A DNA stretch of 64,000 nucleotides from the NCBI GenBank assembly GCA_021770845.1, contig JAETQF010000016.1, positions 1 through 64,000 of the forward strand, read 5' to 3'. The translations under genes were made by a program, and so were the position numbers. The DNA is from Oscillospiraceae bacterium (lineage in GTDB: Bacteria > Bacillota > Clostridia > Oscillospirales > Oscillospiraceae). The notes beneath the pieces are model-generated. The model saw only the letters and a list, made by a program, of their open reading frames with translations, had not been told where the DNA came from and did not search any database. Position 1 is the first letter of the stretch. The number at the start of each line of letters is the position of its first letter. Below are positions 28,200 through 37,059 of the stretch, one piece after another.

Positions 28200-29282
28200 A
28201 TGGAAAAGCTGCTGATTTTGAATCCCGGCTCCACCTCCACCAAGATCGCCGTCTTTGAGGACGAGACGCCGCTGTTCACCGAGTCCATCGTCCACTCCCC
28301 GGAGGAGCTGGCCCCCTTTGAGCACGTGGCCGAGCAGTACGAGTTCCGCAAGGAGCTAATAGTCAAGACCCTCCAGGCCCACGGCGTGGCCCTGGAAAGC
28401 CTCACCGGCATCGTGTCCCGGGGGGGCCTGCTCACCCCCATCGAGGCCGGAGCCTATGAGGTCAACGACGACATGGTGTGGCAGCTCAAGAACAGGCCCC
28501 AGAATGAGCACGCCTCCAACGTGGGCGCCATGATCGCCCGGGCCATCAGCGTGGAGTACGGCATCCCCGCCTTCATCTATGACGGCATCACCGTGGACGA
28601 GCTGCTGCCCATCAACAAGATCACCGGCATCACCCAGTTCCGGCGCAAGGGCATGGGCCACAACCTGAACACCCGGGCCGCCGCCATGCGCTACGCCCGG
28701 GAAAGCGGCAAGAAGTACGAGGACATCACCGTCATTGTGGCCCACCTGGGGGGCGGCATCTCCGTCAACCTCCACCACAACGGCAAAATTGAGGACTTCA
28801 TCAACGACGAGGAGGGCCCCTTCTCCCCGGAGCGCTCCGGCGGTTTGCCCATGTTCGACGTGATCAGGATGTGCTTCGACGGCCAGCACACCTACAACTC
28901 CATGATGAAGCTGGTGAAGCGCCAGGGCGGCCTCATGTCCCACCTGGGCACCACCGACAGCCGGGCGGTGGAGAAGATGATCCAGGACGGCGACGAGCAC
29001 GCCAAGCTCATCTACGACGCCATGGCGCTGAACATCGCCAAGAACATCGCCAAGTGCGCCCCCAACGTGTGCGGCAGGGTGGACGCCATCCTGCTCACCG
29101 GCGGCATCGCCTACTCCAAGTACGTCACCGAATACATCCGGGAGCGGGTGGAATTCATCGCCCCCGTGGTGGTGTACGCCGGGGAGGACGAGATGCTCTC
29201 CCTGGCCCTGGGCGGCCTGCGGGTGCTGCGGGGTGAGGAGAAGGCCAAGCACTACACCAAGGTGGAGAACCCCGGTTACTAA
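28200..29282 (+). CDS. buk: Butyrate kinase
   Basis: A 360-residue ASKHA-fold kinase. The phosphate-1 loop ILNPGSTSTKIAVFEDE is at the N-terminus, VAHLGGGISVNLHHNGKIEDF is the central nucleotide-binding stretch, and ILLTGGIAYSKYV lies late, all diagnostic of butyrate/branched-chain-fatty-acid kinases. It converts acyl phosphate plus ADP to acid plus ATP. It is 10 bp downstream of ptb and completes a substrate-level phosphorylation module with the oxidoreductase. Oscillospiraceae commonly make butyrate by CoA-transferase instead, so branched acids are a plausible product. Confidence 0.95.
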   Translation: MEKLLILNPGSTSTKIAVFEDETPLFTESIVHSPEELAPFEHVAEQYEFRKELIVKTLQAHGVALESLTGIVSRGGLLTPIEAGAYEVNDDMVWQLKNRPQNEHASNVGAMIARAISVEYGIPAFIYDGITVDELLPINKITGITQFRRKGMGHNLNTRAAAMRYARESGKKYEDITVIVAHLGGGISVNLHHNGKIEDFINDEEGPFSPERSGGLPMFDVIRMCFDGQHTYNSMMKLVKRQGGLMSHLGTTDSRAVEKMIQDGDEHAKLIYDAMALNIAKNIAKCAPNVCGRVDAILLTGGIAYSKYVTEYIRERVEFIAPVVVYAGEDEMLSLALGGLRVLRGEEKAKHYTKVENPGY

Positions 29283-29298
29283 GTTCCTTTTTCTCGAC

Positions 29299-29334
29299 CT
29301 GCTTTTTCTCGAGAGAAAAAGTAGGCAAAAAGAG
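29299..29334 (+). repeat. Diverged copy of the TTTCTC/GAGAAA hairpin repeat
   Basis: CTGCTTTTTCTC (29299-29310) pairs with GAGAAAAAGTAG (29313-29324) and is followed by GCAAAAAGAGC. The same layout, a palindrome followed by (C)CAAA-GAGC, occurs at 40623-40662 and, inverted, at 41335-41373. This is a third, more diverged member of the family. Confidence 0.55.
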
Positions 29335-29415
29335 CTTGAAGCTCGCTTCGTTCCGCCTCCCGGAACAATCCTTTTTGCGACGGTGACGAAACACAGAGAA
29401 AATTTTGAACTGGGC

Positions 29416-29457
29416 AAAAGCGTCTCTCCTGTTTTTTGCGGGAGGGACGCTTTTTTG
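29416..29457 (+). terminator. Terminator after ptb-buk
   Basis: AAAAGCGTCTCTCC (29416-29429) pairs with GGAGGGACGCTTTT (29441-29454) with one G-T wobble, followed by TT. It separates buk from murE. Confidence 0.75.
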
Positions 29458-29503
29458 CGCAAAACCATAGACTGGGACAGCAAATTGTAAGGAGGCTCTC
29501 TCC

Positions 29504-30970
29504 ATGAAGCTGTCTCAGCTCTTGGCCGCCGCCGGGGCGGACTGTCCCCGGGAAGCGGACATATCCGCCCTCACCTGCGACGCCCGGGAGGTGATCCCCG
29601 GGGCGCTGTTCGCCGCCCTGCCCGGCTCACGGGCCGACGGCCGCGACTTTATCCCCCAGGCCCTGGCCCGGGGGGCGGCCGCCGTGATCTGCGCCCCGCC
29701 CCTGCCGGAGGGGGTGAACAGCGCGGCCTTTGAGGATCCCCGGGCCGCGTTCGCCCGGATGGCCGCCCAATTTTACGGCCATCCCGCCCGGGATCTTACC
29801 CTGATCGCCATCACCGGAACCAAGGGAAAAACCACCACCGCCCATATGCTGCGGGAGATTTTCTCCGCCGCCGGGTACAAAACCGGCATGATCGGCACAT
29901 TGGGTTCCTATATTGGCCGTGCGCCGCTGGCGGACGTGTCCCAGGCGGCTCCCAACACCACCCCCGAGCCCGCCGCCCTCCACCGCACCCTGCGGCAGAT
30001 GGCGGACGCCGGGTGCAGCCATGTCGTGATGGAGGTGTCCTCCCAGGCCATGAAGCTGCGGCGGGTGGAGGGCGTTGCCTTTGACGCCGCCCTGTTCCTC
30101 AACCTCACCCCCGATCACATCGGCGGGGCCGAGCACGCCGACTTCAATGAGTACCGCGCCTGCAAGGCCGCCCTGTTCCGCCAGTGCCGCCTGGCCCTGG
30201 GCAACGCTGACGATCCCAGCTGGCCCGTGATGGCACAGCAGGTTCCGGCTTCCGCCCCCGTCCTCACCTTCGGCTTCGGCTGGGGGGCGGATGTGCGGGG
30301 GCTGGCGGCGGGGCCGGATCCGGATCGCCCCTTTGCCGTCCGCCTGGAGACGGCGGGCGCCGCCCCCTACCACATTCCCCTGCCCGGGCGGTTCAACGCC
30401 CAAAACGCCCTGGCCGCCGTGGCCTTGGGGCGGACTCTGGGCCTGGACGACGGCGCCATCCGGGCGGGGCTGGCCCACACCTCCGTGCCCGGGCGGGCCC
30501 AGCGCTATCCCGCCCCAGCACCCTTCTCCGTGTTTATCGACTATGCCCACAACGGCGACAGCCTGCGCTCCCTGCTGTCCGCGCTGGCGGAGTGCCGCCC
30601 CCGGCGGATCCTGCTGGTGTTCGGCGCGGGGGGCGACCGCCCCAAGCTCCGCCGGACGGACATGGGCCGGGCCGCCGCCCAGGGGGCGGACTACGCCATT
30701 TTGACGGAGGATAACCCCCGCTCCGAGGGGACGGAGGACATCTGCGCGGACATTGAACGCGCCATCGCCGGGGCCATCCCCACGGAGGTGATCCCCGACC
30801 GGGCCGCCGCCATTGTCCGGGCCCTGGAGCTGGCGGAGCCGGGGGACGCGGTGGTGCTGGCGGGCAAGGGCCACGAGGGGTACATTGAGAAAAACGGCGT
30901 GCGCCGGCCCTTCTCGGAGTGGGCGGTGCTGGACGGGTATTTCCGAGGAAGGGAACAGCCCGCCGGATAG
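29504..30970 (+). CDS. murE: UDP-N-acetylmuramoyl-tripeptide synthetase (MurE)
   Basis: A 488-residue Mur ligase. The N-terminal UDP-binding domain occupies about residues 1-100. The ATP loop ITGTKGKTTTAHML is near 105. The central domain has MEVSSQAMKLRR and a KAALF-type carbamylated Lys position. A C-terminal FIDYAHNGDSL stretch is followed by ILTEDNPRSEGTEDI. The DNPR motif marks meso-diaminopimelate specificity in characterised enzymes. It adds the third residue to the peptidoglycan stem peptide. It stands alone, outside a dcw cluster, with its own AAGGAGG site, so a second copy may exist elsewhere in the genome. Confidence 0.9.
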   Translation: MKLSQLLAAAGADCPREADISALTCDAREVIPGALFAALPGSRADGRDFIPQALARGAAAVICAPPLPEGVNSAAFEDPRAAFARMAAQFYGHPARDLTLIAITGTKGKTTTAHMLREIFSAAGYKTGMIGTLGSYIGRAPLADVSQAAPNTTPEPAALHRTLRQMADAGCSHVVMEVSSQAMKLRRVEGVAFDAALFLNLTPDHIGGAEHADFNEYRACKAALFRQCRLALGNADDPSWPVMAQQVPASAPVLTFGFGWGADVRGLAAGPDPDRPFAVRLETAGAAPYHIPLPGRFNAQNALAAVALGRTLGLDDGAIRAGLAHTSVPGRAQRYPAPAPFSVFIDYAHNGDSLRSLLSALAECRPRRILLVFGAGGDRPKLRRTDMGRAAAQGADYAILTEDNPRSEGTEDICADIERAIAGAIPTEVIPDRAAAIVRALELAEPGDAVVLAGKGHEGYIEKNGVRRPFSEWAVLDGYFRGREQPAG

Positions 30971-30976
30971 TCAGAA

Positions 30977-31013
30977 AACGCGGCCCATCCCCAGTGTGGG
31001 GGCGGGCCGCGTT
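30977..31013 (+). terminator. Terminator between murE and the convergent VanZ-like gene
   Basis: AACGCGGCCC (30977-30986) pairs with GGGCCGCGTT (31004-31013), with an inner CCCC/GGGG pairing. The two convergent genes probably share it. Confidence 0.7.
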
Positions 31014-31016
31014 CCG

Positions 31017-32447
31017 CTATGCCAGGGCGGGGACAAACACCTGCCAGGGCCGGCCGCCCCGGAGCTCCTCGTCCTGATCGTCTGAGAGGGTGAAGTAGTA
31101 CACGGGCTGGCGGTAGCCCTTGCTGTCGGTGAGATATTCCAGATCGCACGCCACAACATGAACCTCCGCCGAAGCCAGCCGGCTGAAGCTGTAGGTGTTT
31201 CTGCTGTCGAAGCGGCCCGCCCGCAGGCGGTCGTAGGCCTCCCGCTCCGAGATCACGGGGGCGTCCCCGTGGAGGGTGACGGCGGCCATGGTGCTGTTTA
31301 CCTCGTAGAGCGCGCCGCCCTTGGCGATCCGGCACTCCAGCGCGCCGTCGTAGAACACGCCGTCCTCCTCCGCGTTGGCGGCGCGGAGGGTGTATTTTCC
31401 TTTGCCCTCGTCAAAGAACTGCGCGGCGGCGGGGACGGGGATGTCCAGCCCGTTCAGGGCGGCGCGGAGCTCCGTTTCGGTGATAGTGCCCCAGCTTTCG
31501 TATCTTCCGTCCACCCGGTAGTCGCTGTATTCGTAGGAACGGTCATTGTAGTTCACAATGATGCAGAAGGTGCTGTGATCGGAGTAGTAGGCGGTGTTGT
31601 CGTAGTATTCGATGTCAAACCGCTCCCCAGTGATATCCACCCCCTGGCGCCGGGCGAAGTCCAGGGCGAACTCGTCGCAGCTCTCCTTGGTGAAGGGCTC
31701 CGCCCAGTACACCCCGGCGGGGCCGGGCTGGTCGGACAGCGCGCAGTCCAGCACCCAGCTCGTCCGGCTGGTGTCGGCGGGGGCCACGGGAACGGGGCCG
31801 TCCGCCAGGTTGCCGTAGGGCTGGAGGCGGTAGGCCAGGAAGATCCCCGCCAGCACGGCGGCGGACAGAACGGGCAGGATGCTGTAAAGTGCCAGCGCTT
31901 TCCACTCCCGCCGGGAGAGGCTCAGGACGACGCGGTACAGGCAGTATCCCAGCATGGCCCCCAGGGTGTTGCAGAACAGGTCGTCCACGTCGGCCTGCCC
32001 CCGGCCGGTGACAAACTGGAGGGCTTCCACCAGAAGGGACGCGCCCGTCCCCGCCGCCAGCATCTGATACCACCGCTGGAACCGGGGAAAGGCCAGGGGC
32101 AGGATGATGCCAAATGGGATAAACATAGCGATATTCAACAGCGGGTTGAGCCAGACCTGGAGGGTAAAGGCGTTCCACGCCTCCCAAAAGGCCAGCAGAA
32201 AGTGGGTCTGCACAGGCGCCGGCCCGCTGTCCCCCATGCGAAGCAGCAGGGTGACGGTGGCCAGCCCGCCCAGATAGCACATCAGCAGGAGCAGGGCGGC
32301 GGCCTGCTTTTTGGGAACGGGGCGGCCCTGCTCCCGCCGCCGTTCGCAGTATTGGAACAGCAGCACGCCGCCAAACAGGGCGGCCAGCAGCGCCGGGCCA
32401 ACGGCCTTGGAACAGTACGTCAAAATGGTGTCGATGAAGCTATGCAC
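31017..32447 (-). CDS. VanZ-like membrane protein with large C-terminal extracytoplasmic domain
   Basis: A 476-residue protein. The N-terminal ~210 residues have about five membrane segments with the VanZ-family pattern: NPLLNIAMFIPFGIILPL, then GASLLVEALQFVTGRGQADVDDLFCNTLGAMLGY. One more segment near 205 is followed by about 265 residues with no membrane segment, rich in Tyr and Asp, which should lie outside. VanZ itself gives low-level teicoplanin resistance; most homologues are uncharacterised. The GTG at 32447 is chosen because AAGGGGG lies eight bases upstream. The reading frame extends to ATG 32654 through sequence that is not protein-like. Confidence 0.75.
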   Translation of the reverse strand: MHSFIDTILTYCSKAVGPALLAALFGGVLLFQYCERRREQGRPVPKKQAAALLLLMCYLGGLATVTLLLRMGDSGPAPVQTHFLLAFWEAWNAFTLQVWLNPLLNIAMFIPFGIILPLAFPRFQRWYQMLAAGTGASLLVEALQFVTGRGQADVDDLFCNTLGAMLGYCLYRVVLSLSRREWKALALYSILPVLSAAVLAGIFLAYRLQPYGNLADGPVPVAPADTSRTSWVLDCALSDQPGPAGVYWAEPFTKESCDEFALDFARRQGVDITGERFDIEYYDNTAYYSDHSTFCIIVNYNDRSYEYSDYRVDGRYESWGTITETELRAALNGLDIPVPAAAQFFDEGKGKYTLRAANAEEDGVFYDGALECRIAKGGALYEVNSTMAAVTLHGDAPVISEREAYDRLRAGRFDSRNTYSFSRLASAEVHVVACDLEYLTDSKGYRQPVYYFTLSDDQDEELRGGRPWQVFVPALA

Positions 32448-32772
32448 GGCGGTTTCCCCCTTCTCTGTGTCTGCTCCCATGATAGCAGGGGGCGCGGAGA
32501 AATGACTGACGGTTTCCCCACAAATTTCTTGCGATTTTCTTACGATTTGAGGAGACGCACGGTGAGGGCCCTCGCCCTGGGGGCGGGCGGCGATGGCGGC
32601 TTCACCGTCCGCGGCGAGGAGTTGCGGGGGCATGGCGGGGTACTTGTTTTGCAAAAATCTGGGGCGGGATCATCATAACATGAATGGGCATTTTTCGCAA
32701 CTTTTTTTAGAAAAGAGGATGGCCCATCCTCTCATTTAAGAGTTAAAAGTGGAGGAAACAGTGGAAAAAGAG

Positions 32773-32800
32773 TGGACTTTCAGAATGTTTATGGTATACT
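32773..32800 (+). promoter_or_regulatory. Promoter of the GH13 gene
   Basis: TGGACT (32773-32778), a 16-bp spacer and TATACT (32795-32800), 58 bp before the start codon, in an AT-rich gap. The 32448-32772 stretch upstream otherwise holds only the leader of the VanZ gene. Confidence 0.55.
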
Positions 32801-32858
32801 TTAACGGGGCGCGGCCGCGCCTACGCATTTTTCGCGAAAATTGAAGGGGGTATTGCAT

Positions 32859-34151
32859 ATGGCAAAAAGCACCGATAAAGCCTATCGAAATCAGATCATG
32901 TACTCCGTTTTTGTCCGGAACCATACGCCCGAGGGCACCTTCGAGGGGGTGGGCCGGGATCTGAAGCGGATCAAGGCCCTGGGGACGGATATCGTCTGGC
33001 TCATGCCCATCCATCCCATCGGGGAAAAGCACCGCAAGGGGACGCTGGGCAGCCCTTACGCCATCCGGGATTACCGGGCCGTCAACCCGGAGTACGGCAC
33101 GTTGGAGGACTTCCAGCGCCTGGTGGACGAGATCCACGCCCTGGGCATGAAGTGCGTCATCGACGTGGTATATAATCACACGTCCCCCGACTCTTGGCTG
33201 GCGGAGCACCACCCGGAGTGGTTCTACCACAAACCGGACGGCAGCTTCGGCAACCGGGTGGGGGACTGGTGGGACGTGATTGACCTGGACTATGGCAGCC
33301 CAGGCCTGTGGGACTACCAGATTGAGACGCTGAAATACTGGGCGGGGATGGTGGACGGCTTCCGCTGCGACGTGGCCCCTCTGGTGCCGCTGGACTTCTG
33401 GCTGCGGGCCCGGGCGGAGGTGGAGGCGGTGCGCCCCGGCTGCCTCTGGCTGGCGGAGTCGGTGGAGCCCACGTTTGTCCGGGAGGGCCGGGCGGGCGGC
33501 CTGGCGGTGCTGTCCGACGGGGAATGCTTCCAGGCGTTTGACGTCTGCTATGACTACGACATTTTCCACGACTTCCACAAGTACCTGCGGGGAGAGGCGC
33601 CGCTGGCCCTCTACGCGGATCGGATCAACCGCCAGGAGATCACCTATCCCGACAACTACGTGAAGCTGCGCTTCCTGGAGAACCATGATCAGGCCCGGGC
33701 GGCCTTTGTCATCCCCAGCGGGCTGGCCCGCCTCAACTGGACGGCCTTCACCTATTTCCAGAAGGGGATGACCCTGATCTACGCCGGACAGGAGGGGGAG
33801 TGCACCCACCGCCCCAGCCTGTTCGACAAGGACGACGTGGCCTGGAACCTGAACGAGGGCGTGACAAGGCTGTTCCAGCAGCTGGCGAAGCTGAAGCGCC
33901 ACCCCCTGCTGGCGGACAGCCGGTATGAGGTGACAGCCCTGCCCCGGGATATCCTGCGGGCCGAGCACCGGAAGGGCGCCCAGCGGCTCACCGGCCTGTT
34001 CAGCATGGGCGGGGAGTCCTCCCTGGCGCCGGTGGACGCGCCGGACGGCCTCTACCTCAACCTGCTGGACGAGCATGGCGGCTCGGTGGAGGTGTTTGGG
34101 GGCATGGTCAGCGTGAAGGGCGCGCCCCTGGTCTTTGAGTGGTCAGTTTAA
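32859..34151 (+). CDS. Alpha-amylase-family (GH13) glycoside hydrolase
   Basis: A 430-residue cytoplasmic enzyme without signal peptide. The GH13 regions are all present: VIDVVYNHTS (region I), GFRCDVAP with nucleophile Asp171, WLAESVEP with acid/base Glu200, and FLENHDQ with Asp277. The N-terminal QIMYSVFVRNHTPEGTF resembles small intracellular amylases and sucrose-phosphorylase-like enzymes. It may act on maltodextrins or glycogen fragments. The ATG at 32859 follows GAAGGGGG. Its last nine bases overlap the convergent cytidine deaminase gene. Confidence 0.9.
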   Translation: MAKSTDKAYRNQIMYSVFVRNHTPEGTFEGVGRDLKRIKALGTDIVWLMPIHPIGEKHRKGTLGSPYAIRDYRAVNPEYGTLEDFQRLVDEIHALGMKCVIDVVYNHTSPDSWLAEHHPEWFYHKPDGSFGNRVGDWWDVIDLDYGSPGLWDYQIETLKYWAGMVDGFRCDVAPLVPLDFWLRARAEVEAVRPGCLWLAESVEPTFVREGRAGGLAVLSDGECFQAFDVCYDYDIFHDFHKYLRGEAPLALYADRINRQEITYPDNYVKLRFLENHDQARAAFVIPSGLARLNWTAFTYFQKGMTLIYAGQEGECTHRPSLFDKDDVAWNLNEGVTRLFQQLAKLKRHPLLADSRYEVTALPRDILRAEHRKGAQRLTGLFSMGGESSLAPVDAPDGLYLNLLDEHGGSVEVFGGMVSVKGAPLVFEWSV

Positions 34152-34538
34152 GGAGGCCGGCCCGAACCCGTGGGGCAGCAGCTCCTTCAGGGGAAGGGTG
34201 ACGAACTGCCCGTCCCCCCGGGCAACCAGCACGGTGAGGCTGGGGGCGAACTCATAGAGCATCTGCCGGCAGGCCCCGCAGGGCCAGCAGTAGTCCTCCC
34301 CCCGGCCCACCACGGCCAGCCGGACGAAATCGTCCCGGTGCCCCTCGCTCACCGCCTTCACCAGGGCGGTGCGCTCGGCGCAGATGGTGGAGCCGTAGGC
34401 GGCGTTTTCCACGTTGCAGCCGGTGAACACCGTCCCGTCGGTGCACAGCAGGGCGGCCCCCACCGGGAAATGGGAGTAGGGGACATAGGAGCGATCCAGC
34501 ATGGTAAAGGCCAAATCCACCAGAGCCTGATCGGTCAT
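34143..34538 (-). CDS. cdd: Cytidine deaminase
   Basis: A 131-residue homotetrameric-type enzyme. It has the zinc site CAERTAL (Cys ligand and catalytic Glu) and PCGACRQ (two Cys ligands), and the substrate-binding phrase GCNVENAAYGST. It deaminates cytidine and deoxycytidine to uridine forms in pyrimidine salvage. The start is well placed behind AAGGAAGGAG on the minus strand. It converges on and overlaps the amylase gene at the 3' end. Confidence 0.96.
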   Translation of the reverse strand: MTDQALVDLAFTMLDRSYVPYSHFPVGAALLCTDGTVFTGCNVENAAYGSTICAERTALVKAVSEGHRDDFVRLAVVGRGEDYCWPCGACRQMLYEFAPSLTVLVARGDGQFVTLPLKELLPHGFGPASLN

Positions 34539-34698
34539 AAGAAAAACTCCTTCCTTACTTATTACATATAATGTAGTCGGAAATGGGGCGGGCTGTCCAT
34601 CCTGCCCCTCCCAGCCCCATTATATCAGATTTTTTTGCCCGGGGGAAGGGCTTGGGACGGCGCCGGAAGTTGTTCGGGACTTGTTCATATTTTTTCTG

Positions 34699-34727
34699 TT
34701 GCAATTCGTGTCGGTTTCTGCTATACT
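34699..34727 (+). promoter_or_regulatory. Promoter of the 34.8-kb membrane protein gene
   Basis: TTGCAA (34699-34704), a 17-bp spacer and TATACT (34722-34727). It leaves a leader of about 105 bp before the start codon, with no structure I recognise. Confidence 0.7.
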
Positions 34728-34837
34728 GTGATCTGCTTAACGCCGTGGGGCGGATTTTCTCCGGGGCGTCTGCACAGAATAATACCGATGCGGCTGGACA
34801 GCTCGAGGGGTTCGGCGCGACTGAAGATAAAGGACGG

Positions 34838-35611
34838 ATGAGAATGTTCGACAAGGGGAAACGGGAACAGCGTTACGAGAAGGAGGACGCCGCGTTTAAC
34901 AGAATGCTCCTCTGGCTGGCGGGAGCCGTGGTGGTGGAGCTGATTGTCCTGCTGGTAAAACAGGTCTATGTCAATATGCTCCTGGGCGTTGGGCTGGCAA
35001 TGGCGCTGATGTACTTCTTCCAGGTGTTCTCCGTGCTGGGCGTGGTGCTCACCGCGGCCGGGATCGTCTGGGCGGTGGTCTGGCACAGGAAGGGGAAGGG
35101 TGTCGTTCTTCCCTGCGCGCTGACGGCGGCGGCAGCGGGCCTGTGGATTCTGGCCCTGTTCGCCTATGCGCTGTCCGAGGTGGGGCTGAACATCGTGATG
35201 ATTCTGCCTGCCGTGGCGGCGGTGCTGATCGTGATCTTCTTCCTGTACCAGCGGGTATTTTTCCTCAACGCCCTGGTGTCGGCGGGGGGGCTGATGGCCC
35301 TGTGGCTGCACCGGCAGTATTACGCCACCCACGACAGGCTGATCACAGTCCTGTTTGTGGCGGGCTTTGTGGCCCTGGCCGCCGCCCTGGTGCTGACCTT
35401 TGTGCTGCGGGCCGGGGACGGCAAGCTGGGCGGCGTGCGGGTGATGCCCGCGGACACCAGCTATGTCATCACCTGGATCACCTGCGGGGTGACCGCCCTG
35501 ACCATGGCGCTGACCCTGATCCTGGGCGCTTCGGCGGGCCTGTACCTGCTGTTTGCCCTGGTGGGCTGGGTGTTCATCCAGGCGGTGTTCTTCACGGTGA
35601 AGCTGATGTAA
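34838..35611 (+). CDS. Polytopic membrane protein of unknown function
   Basis: A 257-residue protein with a charged N-terminus (residues 1-20) followed by seven or eight hydrophobic segments arranged in pairs. No conserved motif or known family is recognised. The ATG at 34838 lies close behind AAAGGACGG; another in-frame ATG two codons later is equally possible. The reading frame extends upstream into the promoter and is not coding there. It stands alone between cdd (divergent) and the ZIP transporter (convergent), so context gives no hint. Confidence 0.7.
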   Translation: MRMFDKGKREQRYEKEDAAFNRMLLWLAGAVVVELIVLLVKQVYVNMLLGVGLAMALMYFFQVFSVLGVVLTAAGIVWAVVWHRKGKGVVLPCALTAAAAGLWILALFAYALSEVGLNIVMILPAVAAVLIVIFFLYQRVFFLNALVSAGGLMALWLHRQYYATHDRLITVLFVAGFVALAAALVLTFVLRAGDGKLGGVRVMPADTSYVITWITCGVTALTMALTLILGASAGLYLLFALVGWVFIQAVFFTVKLM

Positions 35612-35621
35612 AAGCAAAAAA

Positions 35622-35651
35622 GCGGCGGGCCGCCCGAGGGCGGCCCGCCGC
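35622..35651 (-). terminator. Terminator of the ZIP transporter gene
   Basis: A 13-bp stem, GCGGCGGGCCGCC (35622-35634) with 35639-35651, loop CGAG. On the minus strand it is followed by a TTTTTTGCTTTT tract, so it terminates the ZIP gene; it may also stop the convergent gene. Confidence 0.8.
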
Positions 35652-35711
35652 AAACAGTGTTCAGGGCAAGGCAGACCGGGATGGTTTGCCTTGCCCTGCT
35701 TTTTCCACACG

Positions 35712-36506
35712 TCAATGGGCGTGCCCGTGCCCGAAGATCAGCAGCACCCCCAGGGCGAAGCCCACCACCGTGGCCAGCACGGCCCACCGGGACTTCCACT
35801 GGAGCGCCGCCTCGGGCAGCAGCTCGAAGAACACTACGTACAGCATGGCGCCCCCCGCCAGGGCCAGGGCGGCGGCCAGGGCGGCGGGGGCCTGGTTGCC
35901 CACGAAGTAGCCCAGCAGCGCCCCCGCCACCGTGGGCAGGCCGGACAGGGCGGCCACGGCGATGGCGCTGAAGGTTTTGGAGCCGTCGTGGAGGAGGGGG
36001 ACGGCGATGCTCATGCCCTCGGGCAGGTTGTGCAGGCCGATGGTGACGGCGGCCAGCACGCTGGCCAGGCAGATCCCCTGCACCGCCACCGTGGCCCCCA
36101 CCGCCATGCCCACCGGCACGTTGTGCAGGGCCACCGCCGCCGCCAGCACAATGCCGGCGGTGTGCAGGTCGTGGTGGCCGCAGGCGCAGGCGTGGGGGTG
36201 TTCGGCGTCCTCATGGTGGGCGCTCTTGTCGATCCAGCAGTTCAGCAGATAGGTGACCACAAAGCCCGCCACCAGCACCCCGGGCACCAGCAGCAGGGGG
36301 GCGGCGCCCCCCTCCAGGGCCTCCGCCGCCTCGGGCACCATGTCCAGCGCCACGATGGACAGCATCAGCCCCGCGGTAAAGCTGAGCAGCAGGCTCGTCC
36401 CCCGGTGGGACTCCCGCTTGATCAGGGCGGCCAGCCCGCCCCCCAGCGCCAGCCCGCCTACGCCGGTGGCGGCGGTGAGCAGCACGACGAATAAAACAGG
36501 ATTCAT
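35712..36506 (-). CDS. ZIP-family divalent metal transporter
   Basis: A 264-residue membrane protein with eight hydrophobic segments. The paired metal-site motifs ALHNVPVGMAVG and GLHNLPEGMSIA lie in segments 4 and 5. Between segments 3 and 4 is a His/Asp/Cys-rich cytoplasmic loop (about residues 95-115), and the C-terminus ends GHGHAH, both typical metal-sensing features. It resembles the ZupT/GufA branch that imports zinc or related ions. The two half-size TauE genes that follow upstream are on the same strand but separate. Confidence 0.92.
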   Translation of the reverse strand: MNPVLFVVLLTAATGVGGLALGGGLAALIKRESHRGTSLLLSFTAGLMLSIVALDMVPEAAEALEGGAAPLLLVPGVLVAGFVVTYLLNCWIDKSAHHEDAEHPHACACGHHDLHTAGIVLAAAVALHNVPVGMAVGATVAVQGICLASVLAAVTIGLHNLPEGMSIAVPLLHDGSKTFSAIAVAALSGLPTVAGALLGYFVGNQAPAALAAALALAGGAMLYVVFFELLPEAALQWKSRWAVLATVVGFALGVLLIFGHGHAH

Positions 36507-36606
36507 GGATTCGCGCTCCTAATGATAAAAATAGGCCGGACAGGCCGCGGGGCCGTCCGGCAGAGACTATCATATCACGGCGGGGCGGGAAAGGCAAGGA
36601 AAAAAA

Positions 36607-36969
36607 TTACTTTTCCTCCCGAAACAGCTCCCGCAGGCCGATGATCAGCAGAAAGACCCCAAAGCATTTCCGCAGCGCCTCCACATCCATGCCGGTGGCG
36701 GCCCAGGCCGCCAGGGCGGAGCACGCCAGCCCCGCGCAGATGGCCGGGATCAGGGCCCGCCGCTCCACGTAGCCGTTTTTGACGTGGGCGGGGAGGGCGG
36801 TGGCGGCGGCGGGGAGGAAGTAGAGCAGGTTGATCCCCTGGGCCAGGGGCTGGACCAGCCCGGTGAAGCTGGTCATATAGATCAGCAGCAGGGAGCCGCC
36901 CCCCACGCCCAGGCCGGACAGTACCCCGGTGGCCGCCCCCACCAGGGCGGCGACAAGCCAGTCAAGCAT
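36607..36969 (-). CDS. Half-size TauE/SafE (TSUP) family membrane protein, second of pair
   Basis: A 120-residue protein with four hydrophobic segments. The glycine-rich GAATGVLSGLGVGGGSLLLIYM at the N-terminus is the repeat signature of the TauE/SafE family. Full-length members have two such halves in about 250 residues, as at 46526-47293; here each half is a separate gene. It probably pairs with the product of 37060-37425 to form one transporter for small sulfur- or carbon-containing anions. Confidence 0.82.
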   Translation of the reverse strand: MLDWLVAALVGAATGVLSGLGVGGGSLLLIYMTSFTGLVQPLAQGINLLYFLPAAATALPAHVKNGYVERRALIPAICAGLACSALAAWAATGMDVEALRKCFGVFLLIIGLRELFREEK

Positions 36970-37059
36970 CCCGCTTCCCCCTTTCCCAACGGATCGTCAT
37001 GTCAATTCTCTATAAAACCGTTTACCTGTTTGATGGGGCCGCAGCCGCCAAGAAAAGTA

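Noticed and set aside
34539-34640. Promoter of cdd
   Set aside because: A TATAAT is present on the minus strand near 34617-34622, but no acceptable -35 box at 16-18 bp could be found, so it is not listed as a feature.
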